A stretch of 64,000 bases of DNA from Aestuariispira insulae (GCF_003385955.1 NZ_QRDW01000005.1:124001-188000); one strand, 5' to 3'; positions 1-8,237 are shown, numbered from the stretch's first letter. The notes: generated by a model not told the origin, from the sequence alone. Numbers and translations: made by a program.

Positions 1-1
1 G

Positions 2-997
2 GGGGCGCATATTGTGGCGTCCAAGGCGCTTTATGGTGGGTCGATCAATCTTTTCACCCACACATTGCCGCGCTTTGGCATTACCACCACCTTTGTCGAT
101 CCGCGGGACCCGGAAGCCTTCCGGGCTGCAATCCGGCCTGAAACCCGTCTGGTGTTTTCTGAAATCCTGGGTAACCCGGGCCTGGATGTTCTGGATATCG
201 AAAAGGTCGCGGCGGTCGCCCATGAGGCGGGATTGCCACTGATGATTGATGCGACCTTCAATACGCCCTACCTTTGCCGTCCGTTCGAGCATGGCGCGGA
301 TATCATCATGCACAGCGCCACCAAATGGCTTGGTGGACACGGTGTTGCCATGGGCGGGGCGCTGATTGATGGCGGCACGTTCGACTGGACTGCGTCCGAC
401 AAATTTCCGACCCTGACCGAACCTTATGCGGGCTATCACGGTATTGTCTTTGCCGAGGAATATGGTCCGGCCGGCTTTATCATGCGTGCGCGTGCCGAAG
501 GGTTGCGCGATTTTGGTCCGGCTATGAGCCCGGCCAATGCCTTCTATATTCTGCAAGGAGTGGAGACCCTGCCCATGCGCATGGACCGCCATGTGGCCAA
601 TGCGCGCAAGATCGCGGCCTTCCTGGAAGGTCATGACGCGGTGGAATGGGTTAATTATCCGGGGCTTGAAAGCCACCCTGACCATGCACTGGCCCAGAAA
701 TATATGCCAAAAGGTCCGGGTTCGATCCTTTCTTTTGGCGTGAAGGGCGGGCGGGCCGCCGGGGCGGCCTTTATCGAGAGCGTGGAATTGTTCAGCCATC
801 TGGCCAATGTGGGCGACGCCAAGAGCCTGGTTCTGCACCCGGCCAGCACCACCCACCAACAGCTGAGCCTGGAACAGCTTGCTTCCGCCGGGATCGGCGA
901 GGACCTGATTCGCATGTCGGTTGGATTGGAGGATGTGGATGATCTGATCAATGATCTGGGCAAGGCATTGTATAAAGCATCGAAGAGGGCCGGCTGA
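2..997 (+). CDS. metY: O-acetylhomoserine (thiol)-lyase, C-terminal part (cut by window edge)
   Basis: This is a PLP enzyme of the Cys/Met metabolism family that joins O-acetylhomoserine with sulfide or methanethiol to give homocysteine or methionine in the cytoplasm. The reading frame is open from base 2, so the first 100 or so residues lie outside the window (full-length members are about 430 residues). The stretch HSATKWLGGHG holds the Schiff-base lysine, and VASKALYGGS and the closing SVGLEDVDDLINDL block are typical of the family. The stop TGA overlaps the next ATG (TGATG), so the hydrolase downstream is probably translationally coupled. A MetZ-type O-succinylhomoserine enzyme is the main alternative. 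Confidence 0.88.
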   Translation, partial: GAHIVASKALYGGSINLFTHTLPRFGITTTFVDPRDPEAFRAAIRPETRLVFSEILGNPGLDVLDIEKVAAVAHEAGLPLMIDATFNTPYLCRPFEHGADIIMHSATKWLGGHGVAMGGALIDGGTFDWTASDKFPTLTEPYAGYHGIVFAEEYGPAGFIMRARAEGLRDFGPAMSPANAFYILQGVETLPMRMDRHVANARKIAAFLEGHDAVEWVNYPGLESHPDHALAQKYMPKGPGSILSFGVKGGRAAGAAFIESVELFSHLANVGDAKSLVLHPASTTHQQLSLEQLASAGIGEDLIRMSVGLEDVDDLINDLGKALYKASKRAG

Positions 998-1806
998 TGG
1001 AACTCACTATCCAGGGAACGAAGATTTTCGCCAATACCGGCGGTCAGGCATTTGATGCGGCCAAGCCGGTGATCATCCTGGTCCATGGCGCGGGCATGAG
1101 CCATGCAGTCTGGGGCCAGCAAACGAGATTCCTGGCCCATCACGGATTTTCCGTGCTGGCGATTGATCTGCCGGGCCATGGTCGCAGCGAAGGCGAGGCG
1201 ATTGCTTCCATCGAAGGTCTTGGGGATTTTATCGCTGAGCTCATCCAGGAGAGCGGTGCCGAGAAGGCTGTGATTTGTGGCCATTCCATGGGCGCTTTGG
1301 CCTGCCTACAGACGGCTTCAAGCCACGGTGACAAGGTGGCGGGGTTGATCCTGTGCGGGATGGCGGCAAGCATGCCGGTGCATCCGGACCTGCTGGCCGC
1401 GGCGGAAGCCAACGATATCCGGGCGGCGAAACTGGTTGCCAGCTGGGGCCATGGCGGTCCTGCGCATAAGGGCGGCAATATCGCCCATGGTGTCTGGATG
1501 ATCGGGGCGGCAATCCGTCTGATCGACCAGTCGAAGCCGGGTGTGCTTTTTGCGGACATGGCGGCCTGCAATGCCTATCAGGGCGCGATTGCCGCGGCTG
1601 GACAGGTCTCCTGTCCGGTGCTGATGATCCAGGGGACGTTGGACAAGATGGCCCCGCCGAAGGCGGCACAGCCGCTTTTGGAAGCCTTTGAGCATTGTGA
1701 TCGGGCGATCATTGAAGGATCCGGCCACATGATGATGGCCGAAGCCCCGGATGCGACGCGTGAGGCGATTTTTGATTTTGTCGGCGAAATGAGCCAGCAG
1801 GGTTAA
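997..1806 (+). CDS. alpha/beta hydrolase
   Basis: This is a 269-residue alpha/beta-hydrolase fold protein. The oxyanion-hole HGAG follows strand three near residue 30. The nucleophile elbow GHSMG places the catalytic Ser at residue 97. An acid is offered by the GTLDKM segment, and the catalytic His lies in GSGHMMMAEAP near the C-terminus. There is no signal peptide, so it should be cytoplasmic. It starts inside the metY stop codon, and coupling to a sulfur amino-acid enzyme hints at a thioester or homoserine-ester substrate. That is only inference from position, because this fold covers esterases, dehalogenases and acyltransferases alike. Confidence 0.85.
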   Translation: MELTIQGTKIFANTGGQAFDAAKPVIILVHGAGMSHAVWGQQTRFLAHHGFSVLAIDLPGHGRSEGEAIASIEGLGDFIAELIQESGAEKAVICGHSMGALACLQTASSHGDKVAGLILCGMAASMPVHPDLLAAAEANDIRAAKLVASWGHGGPAHKGGNIAHGVWMIGAAIRLIDQSKPGVLFADMAACNAYQGAIAAAGQVSCPVLMIQGTLDKMAPPKAAQPLLEAFEHCDRAIIEGSGHMMMAEAPDATREAIFDFVGEMSQQG

Positions 1807-1874
1807 GCCCCGATCGCTTCCCTGAACGAGGGGCGCAATTCCAACTGCACCTTATGCGCGAAATATAGTATCAT

Positions 1875-1911
1875 GCCCCTTTGATGGTTGTGTTTTTAAC
1901 ATCAAGGGGGC
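1875..1911 (+). promoter_or_regulatory. Hairpin that sequesters the ribosome binding site of the acidic-protein gene
   Basis: GCCCCTTTGATG (1875-1886) can pair with CATCAAGGGGGC (1900-1911) over 12 base pairs with one G-U wobble and a 13-base loop. The right arm contains the Shine-Dalgarno-like AAGGGGG (1904-1910), six bases before the ATG at 1917. Folding would therefore hide the ribosome binding site. The pairing is read directly. A role as thermosensor, protein-binding leader or attenuator is inference. Confidence 0.6.
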
Positions 1912-1916
1912 ATATC

Positions 1917-2822
1917 ATGACAGTCCGCGAAGACGATCCACATGATGTCGATGACGATGATCCATTGGAGATAGATGATTTCGATGCGGATGCCGGGTTT
2001 GGTGATGCGGGCCTGGATGATACAGACTTGGATGATGCCGGGCTGGAAGGCCCTGAATCGGAAGATGATTGGGGCCTTGAAGGAGCTGATGCTTCCGGTG
2101 CCGCCGATGCCGGTTTTGCCGATGCCGGAGAATTTGATCTTGGTGACGGGGAAACGGATTGGGGTGTCACGGATGGCTCCGCCGATTTTGGTGTCGATGC
2201 GGCAGACTGGGGCGAGGCGGATACTTCCGTGGATGCATCGGAGCCGGAACCGCAAGGACCCAATTGCGATCAGGCCCCGGCAGAGAGCCGAACGGTGTCT
2301 GTCGACGGGGGCGATGCCCGGTTTGATGTGACCAATGACGGATATCAGATGGTGCGTGGTCCGGGGCAGCTCGGTGGTGAGGAACATGCACGCTTTGAGG
2401 ATTCCCGCGACGAGCAGGGCAATGATCTGAACGATTGCCCCGGCAACCTATCCAGCGGCTGGCAAGACGCCGTAGAGAGCCACCAGTCTTCGGCGGACAA
2501 ATCCGGGATTGGCGCAACAGGTGATACGGGGGCGGAGAACCTCTGTGATGGCGAGATACCGGTCTCCGGGGAAAAAGGATACGGTTCCGCCGAAGGCATG
2601 AGCCATGATCATGAGCAGGAGCAAGGTTTGTCCGATCCCTGTGGGGGCGAGGCCTATTATGATGTACCGGACCAGGCAGAGGCCGATTTCAGTGAAGAAG
2701 TCATGTCTCAGGACCTGCCGGAGACCGGTGGCGGGCTGGATGGCGGCCTGTGTGATGGCGGTGATGATGATTTTTCCGGCACGGATGATATCTGCCTAGA
2801 TGATGAACCAATGAGCTATTGA
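1917..2822 (+). CDS. Unrecognised, extremely acidic low-complexity protein
   Basis: This 301-residue protein is dominated by Asp, Gly, Glu and Ala. The first 120 residues carry degenerate repeats such as DAGFGDAGLDD and FADAGEFDLGD. The second half is less repetitive and holds six well-separated cysteines (for example NCDQ, NDCPG, NLCDG, DPCGG, GLCDGG, DICLDD), most next to Asp or Gly. There is no signal peptide or membrane segment. The ATG at 1917 is chosen because AAGGGGG stands six bases upstream. The composition suggests a disordered, possibly cation-binding polypeptide, but I recognise no family. A small membrane-protein gene follows 16 bases later and is probably co-transcribed. Confidence 0.75.
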   Translation: MTVREDDPHDVDDDDPLEIDDFDADAGFGDAGLDDTDLDDAGLEGPESEDDWGLEGADASGAADAGFADAGEFDLGDGETDWGVTDGSADFGVDAADWGEADTSVDASEPEPQGPNCDQAPAESRTVSVDGGDARFDVTNDGYQMVRGPGQLGGEEHARFEDSRDEQGNDLNDCPGNLSSGWQDAVESHQSSADKSGIGATGDTGAENLCDGEIPVSGEKGYGSAEGMSHDHEQEQGLSDPCGGEAYYDVPDQAEADFSEEVMSQDLPETGGGLDGGLCDGGDDDFSGTDDICLDDEPMSY

Positions 2823-2838
2823 GCGGGAGAAGTGGGCT

Positions 2839-3276
2839 ATGGCTGATGTCTCGGAAAGCCAGACGATGGCGACGGTAGATACCTTAACCGGTTTCAAAGG
2901 TGTTGTGGATGGTATGAAGGATCGCTTCTATCTTGGTAAAGGCGGTCATCGCAGGATTGAATTTTTGTTGGAACAGCAAAACCGCAAAACCGGGGAACGC
3001 CGGAAAATTCCTGTACAGATGGGAGGTTTGTTGGAATTCAGCGGTCAGGTGGGCAATGGGCATATTGTCGAGGTTTTTGGCGAAATGCGCGAAGGGGTCC
3101 TGCATGCTGATCACCTGGTGAATGTCTCCCTGAACAACAGTGTCCTGCGCCCGGAAAAACAATCCTCTCTGGTGCCGCGGCTGTTTGGTGGCATCGCGAT
3201 ATTCGGCATCAGCGCGTTCGTCGTAATTTTGCTCACGGTCATCGCAGGTTTTGTCTATCTGGCATCCATGATCTGA
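2839..3276 (+). CDS. Small predicted membrane protein, C-terminal anchor
   Basis: This 145-residue protein has a soluble, beta-rich N-terminal domain (about residues 15-110, with a GLLEFSGQVGNGHIVEVFGE block that looks OB- or SH3-like). A single hydrophobic helix follows at about 118-142 (GGIAIFGISAFVVILLTVIAG). There is no signal peptide, so the soluble domain probably faces the cytoplasm with a tail anchor. AGTGGGCT-type spacing precedes the ATG. It lies 16 bases after the acidic protein gene, which suggests the two are co-expressed and may interact. I do not recognise the family. Confidence 0.7.
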   Translation: MADVSESQTMATVDTLTGFKGVVDGMKDRFYLGKGGHRRIEFLLEQQNRKTGERRKIPVQMGGLLEFSGQVGNGHIVEVFGEMREGVLHADHLVNVSLNNSVLRPEKQSSLVPRLFGGIAIFGISAFVVILLTVIAGFVYLASMI

Positions 3277-3287
3277 TAGCAGGCTGA

Positions 3288-3896
3288 TTACACCAGCCCG
3301 TGGATTTCGGCAAAGGGATCCCAGTCTGGATTATTGTGCCAGTCATATTCGGCATAAATAGCGGCCTTCTTGGCGCAATCCCTGCCGAATTTGCGTTCTA
3401 TTACCGCAAGTGCCATATCCATCCCGGCAGAGACCCCGGATGAGGTCCAGTATTTTCCGTCCTCGACCCATCTTGTCTGCTTGATCCATTGGGTGTTTTT
3501 TCCCGTGCGGGCCACCCGGGAGAAAGAAAGCTTGTTGGTGGTGGCGCGTCTGCCATCCAACAGCCCGGCAGCGGCCAGCAGGGCGGAACCGGTACAGACA
3601 CTCATCATCATGTCAGCGGTTTTTGCGCTTTCGTTTAACCAACCTAGCAGATCTTCATTCCGGATCTGATTGCGGATACCGGGACCGCCTGGGATCAAAA
3701 ACAATTCTGCATCAAGGGCTTCTTTCAACAAACAATCGGTCATCACACGGGGGCCCTGGGTGCTGCCGACTGGACCTTGCTGTCCGCTTGTGATCGCAAT
3801 GTTGATATCGGCATCCACTGAACCGAACAGCTCTAAGGGACCAAAGAGATCAAGCAGTTCAAATCCCGGAAAAACCAGCGCGGCCAGTTTGGTCAT
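3288..3896 (-). CDS. DJ-1/PfpI family protein (isonitrile-hydratase-like)
   Basis: This is a 202-residue single-domain protein of the class I glutamine-amidotransferase-like fold. The nucleophile elbow SVCTGSALLAAAG puts the catalytic Cys at residue 101, and the early acidic residues in FPGFELLDLFGP match the partner acid of the family. The block TSSGVSAGMDMALAVIE is shared with isonitrile hydratases and with the N-terminal domain of GlxA regulators. It is divergent from a GlxA regulator starting at about 3979-3994, so that regulator probably controls it. The true substrate is not evident: it could be an isonitrile hydratase, a glyoxalase or a deglycase. Confidence 0.82.
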   Translation of the reverse strand: MTKLAALVFPGFELLDLFGPLELFGSVDADINIAITSGQQGPVGSTQGPRVMTDCLLKEALDAELFLIPGGPGIRNQIRNEDLLGWLNESAKTADMMMSVCTGSALLAAAGLLDGRRATTNKLSFSRVARTGKNTQWIKQTRWVEDGKYWTSSGVSAGMDMALAVIERKFGRDCAKKAAIYAEYDWHNNPDWDPFAEIHGLV

Positions 3897-3993
3897 CTGT
3901 CATCTCCTCATTTGCATGAGTTTCTAGACTATCTCTGAGAGAGTTGGCATAAATGACAATAAAGACGCATATCATGCCATGAGGAGACGTTAC

Positions 3994-4965
3994 TTGAAGC
4001 GAAGTGTGGTCTTTGTGATTTTCCCGGAGGTTAAACTGCTCGATGTGACGGGGGCCTTGCAGGTGTTTGCCGATGCCGGAAACCAGGAGGAGGGGGAGGA
4101 TGTCTATGATATTTCGATCCTTTCACAGGCGGGTGGGATGGTCGCAACCGACAGCGTTATTCGGCTGGAAAGCGAACCGTTTGAAACTTGGCAGGGGCGT
4201 GAGATTGATACGTTGTTGGTCGCGGGGGGGATCGGCACGACCGTTGCCATGCAAGATAGTGCGCTGATTGGGGCGATTACATCCCTTGGGGCCCGAAGCC
4301 GCCGCGTGGGGTCCATCTGTTCCGGCAGTTTTCTCCTGGCGGAAGCCGGTTTCCTGGCGGGATGCCGTGCTACTACTCATTGGGATAGCTGCCGCTGGTT
4401 AGAGAGACGGTATCCGGATGTCACGGTGGAGGCGGATGCGATTTATGTGCGCGACGGGCGGGTCTGGACGTCGGCCGGTGTCACTTCGGGCATTGATATG
4501 GCCTTGGCCATGGTGGCGGAGGATCTGGGACGGTCGGAAGCCGTGCGATTGGCGCGGCAGTTGGTCACCTTCATGTGGCGACCGGGCGGACAATCGCAAT
4601 TCAGCATCCCCCTGCAACAGCAGGTGAAAGATGCGACGGGGCGTTTTGATGCGCTGCATGACTGGATCCTTGAAAATCTGACGGCGGATCTACGGGTGGA
4701 GTCTCTGGCGGATCGGATGAATATGTCTTTGCGCACCTTCAACCGGCTTTATGTTGAAGATACCGGCCAAACCCCGGCCAAGGCAGTGGAAAACTATCGT
4801 CTGGAAGCGGCGCGCCAGCTATTGTCCGAAAGTCGTTTAAGCGTGGCGCGTGTGGCGGAAACGTGCGGCTTCGGGGATGATGAACGCTTGCGGCGCGCCT
4901 TTGTCCGGGTTTTTGGCGTGGCGCCCCGAGAATACCGGCAGCGCTTCCAGGCCAGTGTGGCCTAA
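3994..4965 (+). CDS. GlxA family transcriptional regulator (DJ-1 domain plus AraC HTH)
   Basis: This cytoplasmic transcription factor has a DJ-1/PfpI-like N-terminal domain (about 1-195, with SICSGSFLLAEAG and TSAGVTSGIDMALA) and an AraC-type double helix-turn-helix at about 220-320 (ESLADRMNMSLRTFNRLY and VARVAETCGFGDDERLRRAF). The TTG at 3994 is preferred because AGGAGA sits six bases upstream, giving 323 residues. An ATG at 3979 would add five residues. The neighbouring divergent gene encodes a stand-alone DJ-1 protein with the same TSxGVSxGxDMALA signature, so the regulator domain and its likely target enzyme are related. The effector is unknown. Confidence 0.85.
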   Translation: MKRSVVFVIFPEVKLLDVTGALQVFADAGNQEEGEDVYDISILSQAGGMVATDSVIRLESEPFETWQGREIDTLLVAGGIGTTVAMQDSALIGAITSLGARSRRVGSICSGSFLLAEAGFLAGCRATTHWDSCRWLERRYPDVTVEADAIYVRDGRVWTSAGVTSGIDMALAMVAEDLGRSEAVRLARQLVTFMWRPGGQSQFSIPLQQQVKDATGRFDALHDWILENLTADLRVESLADRMNMSLRTFNRLYVEDTGQTPAKAVENYRLEAARQLLSESRLSVARVAETCGFGDDERLRRAFVRVFGVAPREYRQRFQASVA

Positions 4966-5066
4966 CGTTGAAAAGCGGTAAAAAAAACGAAAAACGGGCG
5001 GAAAAAAGATAGACGGATTGCGGTATTATAGCGCCTAATGATAAGGGCTGGTTTAATGAGATTCAT

Positions 5067-5879
5067 GTGAAATATTTTTCTTATCAAAGACTTAAACTCA
5101 AAACTTGCTTGTTGCTGTTCTTGCCGTTTTATCTCTTGGCTTATCAATTGGCCTGGGCGGATGACGCGAGCTTAGGGAAGAGATATCTCTTTGTCGGGAC
5201 GCATTTTGCCGAAATTCTGGAGGCCAACCCCGGTGGTCAGCCACAGGGACTGGCTGTTGAAGTGCTGGATTTGATTGAGCAGCGCACCGGTGATCGTTTC
5301 TTGGTTAGCATTCTGCCTTGGAAACGGGCGCTAACCCTGGTCCAGAAGGGCAATGCCCATGCCTTGATCGGTCCCTATAAAACTCCCGAACGCGAAGCGT
5401 TCCTCAATTATACACAGAACCATTTTTATGAAGACCGGATGGTCTTCATCGCCCGTGCCAGAGAGGCATTCGACTGGCGTGGTGATTTCCAGGCTGTTCA
5501 GGGAAAAAAGATTATCACCATCCGCGGCTGGGCTTATGGTCAGCGGTTTGAAGATAACCTCGATCTGATGAAGCCGCATGTGACTAACGATATTTTCCTC
5601 GCCATGCAGATGCTGTTGAACCGGCGCGGGGACTTGATCGCCGGCAACGAGCGCAACGCCATGGAAGCGATTCAGCAAAGTTTCGCAGATGAGAAAGTTA
5701 TTTTCCTGGATCCGCCTTTCTGCTTGATGCAGGGCTATTTTGCATTTTCCAAAGCCAATGCCGAGCCGGAAATGCAAGATCGGTTCAATCGGGCGTTGGC
5801 AGATATCGTTACCACCGGCCAGCTTTTCCGATTGTGGCAGAAGCATGGACTCACCCATGCGGTTCTGCAGACGGATTGA
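5067..5879 (+). CDS. Periplasmic solute-binding protein, family 3 type (orphan)
   Basis: This 270-residue protein has an N-terminal export signal (about residues 10-32, hydrophobic CLLLFLPFYLLAYQLAWA then an AxA-like cut). A bilobed amino-acid-binding fold follows, with VEVLDLIEQRTGDRF, LPWKRALTLVQKGNAHALIG and a C-terminal DRFNRALADIVTTGQLFRLW helix. The start is a GTG at 5067. No permease or ATPase gene accompanies it, so it may serve a distant transporter or act as a sensor partner. A second such gene follows 78 bases later. The ligand cannot be told from sequence. Confidence 0.78.
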   Translation: MKYFSYQRLKLKTCLLLFLPFYLLAYQLAWADDASLGKRYLFVGTHFAEILEANPGGQPQGLAVEVLDLIEQRTGDRFLVSILPWKRALTLVQKGNAHALIGPYKTPEREAFLNYTQNHFYEDRMVFIARAREAFDWRGDFQAVQGKKIITIRGWAYGQRFEDNLDLMKPHVTNDIFLAMQMLLNRRGDLIAGNERNAMEAIQQSFADEKVIFLDPPFCLMQGYFAFSKANAEPEMQDRFNRALADIVTTGQLFRLWQKHGLTHAVLQTD

Positions 5880-5957
5880 TCAATGTAAAATTAATAGTTG
5901 GCAAACTTTTTCTCGGTAGACTGGCCTTCGTACTGAATTTCCATCCGAGAGAAGCCA

Positions 5958-6689
5958 GTGAAGATTTTAACCGCGATTCTGTTTTTAAGTCTCTGTTTGA
6001 ACTTCCTGCCGGCCAAGGCACAGGAGGTTCATTTTGCATTGAATCACTGGCCGCCTTTTGGCTTGACCGAGGGGGATCAGGAGGCGGGCATTGATATCGA
6101 CATCGGTCGTGAAATCGCCAAAAGAATGCAATTCACGCTGAATGTACGCAAATGTCCGTTCAAACGCTGTCTGACGGAGATGGAAGTTGGGCTTTTGGAC
6201 CTTCAGGCAGGAATCGCCCGGAACGAAGAGCGGGCAAAATACATGCATTATGCGGAAACGCCCTATCACCATGTGTCAGTGGTGTTCCATGTGCGCAAAG
6301 GCGAGGGCGAGCGCCTCACCCGGTATGAGGATTTGCGCGGTTTGCGCATCGGTGCCGTGGCGAAATCCCACTATTTCGATCCGTTTAACCATGATGAAAA
6401 TCTGATTAAGATTGAAGTGCCCGAGGAAAAACAGCTTCCGGCCATGTTGGCGGCTGGACGGATCGATACCTATGTGGGCACCAATCCGAACGCTTCTTAC
6501 GATGTGCTGACCAGAGGTTTCAAAGACAGGTTGGAACTGGCACCCTACCAGCCGGAAGCGGATGTTCCGGTCTATTTTGCCATTTCCAGGAAATCGCCCC
6601 TGATTTCACGAATTGATGAGTTGAATCAAGTGATTATCTCTTTGCATGAAGAGGGCGTGATAGAGGAAATCGTCGCAAAATACCGGTGA
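5958..6689 (+). CDS. Periplasmic solute-binding protein, family 3 type (orphan)
   Basis: This 243-residue secreted protein has the signal peptide ILTAILFLSLCLNFLPAKA, with cleavage probably before QEVHFALN. The mature part shows the family-3 pattern: LNHWPPFGLTEGDQEAGIDIDI, a central YEDLRGLRIGAVAKSHYF hinge segment and a final LNQVIISLHEEGVIEEIVAKY. The GTG at 5958 has GAGAGAAG just upstream. It is a distant relative of the preceding protein rather than a recent duplicate, since identity by eye is low. As with its neighbour, no ABC membrane component is nearby. Confidence 0.8.
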   Translation: MKILTAILFLSLCLNFLPAKAQEVHFALNHWPPFGLTEGDQEAGIDIDIGREIAKRMQFTLNVRKCPFKRCLTEMEVGLLDLQAGIARNEERAKYMHYAETPYHHVSVVFHVRKGEGERLTRYEDLRGLRIGAVAKSHYFDPFNHDENLIKIEVPEEKQLPAMLAAGRIDTYVGTNPNASYDVLTRGFKDRLELAPYQPEADVPVYFAISRKSPLISRIDELNQVIISLHEEGVIEEIVAKYR

Positions 6690-6704
6690 ATTCCGACCGA
6701 GATA

Positions 6705-7079
6705 TTAATCGATTATCTGGGGAAAAGGCGGTTGGCACTCAAAGGCGAGATTGACCGATGTCAGTGTTTTGATTGTTTCACCGATATCCTTGGCTTTTCC
6801 TGATAGCGTTAGCGGTTTTTGCTGATCGATTGCGCGCCGGATTTCAAGGTAGTTCAAATTCAGCATTGCGCTCAGGGCTTTTAGTTGTTCCGGTTTAAGC
6901 CTGTGCTCTACCATGATTTTGAGACGATAGAGTGTTTGGTCAAGCTCCAGAGCTGAAAAATACGTGGTGACAACCTGCCAAGCTGAACAGATTTCACAAT
7001 ACTGACCCTGGATCCTGCCTTCTATCCGATATTGGGTTATTGTCCCGCACGTGGAGCACAGATTGTTAGAGGCCGTCAT
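6705..7079 (-). CDS. Unrecognised small protein with zinc-ribbon-like cysteines
   Basis: This 124-residue protein carries CSTC near residue 8 and CEIC near residue 28, a spacing that fits a four-cysteine zinc ribbon. The rest is predominantly helical (LDQTLYRLKIMVEHRLKPEQLKAL and similar). It has no signal peptide or membrane segment. It is the last gene of a three-gene minus-strand islet (8202 to 6705) and begins 52 bases after the previous one. Codon use and base composition look more AT-rich than the flanking core genes. The function is unknown. Confidence 0.6.
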   Translation of the reverse strand: MTASNNLCSTCGTITQYRIEGRIQGQYCEICSAWQVVTTYFSALELDQTLYRLKIMVEHRLKPEQLKALSAMLNLNYLEIRRAIDQQKPLTLSGKAKDIGETIKTLTSVNLAFECQPPFPQIID

Positions 7080-7131
7080 TCATTCAGTCCCGATCATTCG
7101 CAATTATACAGCAGGTCGCAGGATGGGCATC

Positions 7132-7587
7132 TCAGGGCTTTATCATAATCGCGTTTTTCTGATTGGCCTCATAACAGCGGGGACAATAGAAATAATCATC
7201 CTCATGATCGGCCGCATCGGGAAAGCGTTTTGACTTATGCAACTTATCCAGAGGTGGAGAGCCCGGAAAACGTTCATTTTTCCGATAATTTATCTTAAGC
7301 CTCCGGCCGAGTTCAAACACTGCACCAGGCTCGTGATTCAACAGATCATCGTGCAGGTTACCATGCATAATGATCCAATGAATGAGAGCCTCAGTGCCAT
7401 CGTCATATCGATGCAGGATAAATTGATCCTTGATTGAGGGATCGACAATTTCACATTCATCCTCGCACAAGTCGCTGAGACCGGGATAACCGGGATAAAA
7501 TATAACAGAGTAATAGCGCTTACCATTTCTCCAGAGGATTCTGTAAACTTCAGTATCCTCTTCCCGTCCATGTTCAAGGACTCTCAT
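7132..7587 (-). CDS. Unrecognised protein of the AT-rich islet, DGTEA motif
   Basis: This 151-residue, charged cytoplasmic protein includes FILHRYDDGTEALIHWIIMHG in its middle (near residues 56-76). It ends with a Cys pair (YCPRCYEANQ) that may bind metal together with the nearby His/Asp cluster DAADHEDD. The ATG at 7587 has GGAAAG upstream, and the gene begins 27 bases after the preceding one, so they share an operon. The motif FxxxYxDGTEA recurs in that upstream protein, which suggests a shared fold or duplication. I recognise no family. Confidence 0.6.
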   Translation of the reverse strand: MRVLEHGREEDTEVYRILWRNGKRYYSVIFYPGYPGLSDLCEDECEIVDPSIKDQFILHRYDDGTEALIHWIIMHGNLHDDLLNHEPGAVFELGRRLKINYRKNERFPGSPPLDKLHKSKRFPDAADHEDDYFYCPRCYEANQKNAIMIKP

Positions 7588-7614
7588 TGCATCTTTCCAT
7601 CTCTCCAGAATTCA

Positions 7615-8202
7615 CTAATCCGACAGGTATTTTCCGGGAAAATGGCTTTGAAACAATGTGAAAGCCTCTGTGCCATCGGAAATATATTCAAACAAGAATG
7701 GAGAGGCGTTCTTGATTCCCATGGTAAGGCAACGGTCATATTCCCGCAAAACCCTGATCAAATCCCCCCGGGAGATGGCGACAATCTGAGAAGGAAACTT
7801 ATTAAAATCATCCAACAGGATGAAGATGATTTCCCCAGCAATTTCCAGGACGCAGGAAAGGTTTGTTACTTGTGGATACAGTTCGGAAATCTTTTGCCAC
7901 TCTCCTTCTGTTCTGGAGAGAAGATGGATAATGAATTCTGTGTGTTCTTTTCTAGGTGCGTAAACGTTCAACCAATAGGATATGACAGTTTCACCTTCTT
8001 TACTGCCGGATATACAGGGTTCCTGGGGGCTTATTCGAACTGGTGTTAACAGGCCTATCTCAGTCATGGAGTTCTGGGGCGGTTGCGGGACGAGAGGTGA
8101 GGTTGTAATGAGATTTTTGGCATCGCATGTTCTTGCTTCATCAAAAATATTCATTTCCAGGTCGACAACTGTGCGAGTTGGAGAGTAAATGCCCTCCTTC
8201 AC
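7615..8202 (-). CDS. Unrecognised protein of the AT-rich islet, C-terminal DGTEA motif
   Basis: This is a 195-residue protein if read from the GTG at 8202. An ATG at 8154 (MNIFDEART) would give 179 residues, and the GTG has no clear ribosome site. Near the C-terminus FLFEYISDGTEAFTLFQSHF matches the middle of the next gene's product (FILHRYDDGTEALIHWIIMH). The preceding part has alternating hydrophobic strands (LSCVLEIAGEIIFILLDDF). There is no export signal. It leads the three-gene islet. Size and grouping resemble SMI1-like or immunity-type proteins, but that is only an impression. Confidence 0.55.
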   Translation of the reverse strand: MKEGIYSPTRTVVDLEMNIFDEARTCDAKNLITTSPLVPQPPQNSMTEIGLLTPVRISPQEPCISGSKEGETVISYWLNVYAPRKEHTEFIIHLLSRTEGEWQKISELYPQVTNLSCVLEIAGEIIFILLDDFNKFPSQIVAISRGDLIRVLREYDRCLTMGIKNASPFLFEYISDGTEAFTLFQSHFPGKYLSD

Positions 8203-8237
8203 ATATGTATATGCGTTGTGAACCGATCATATACAAC

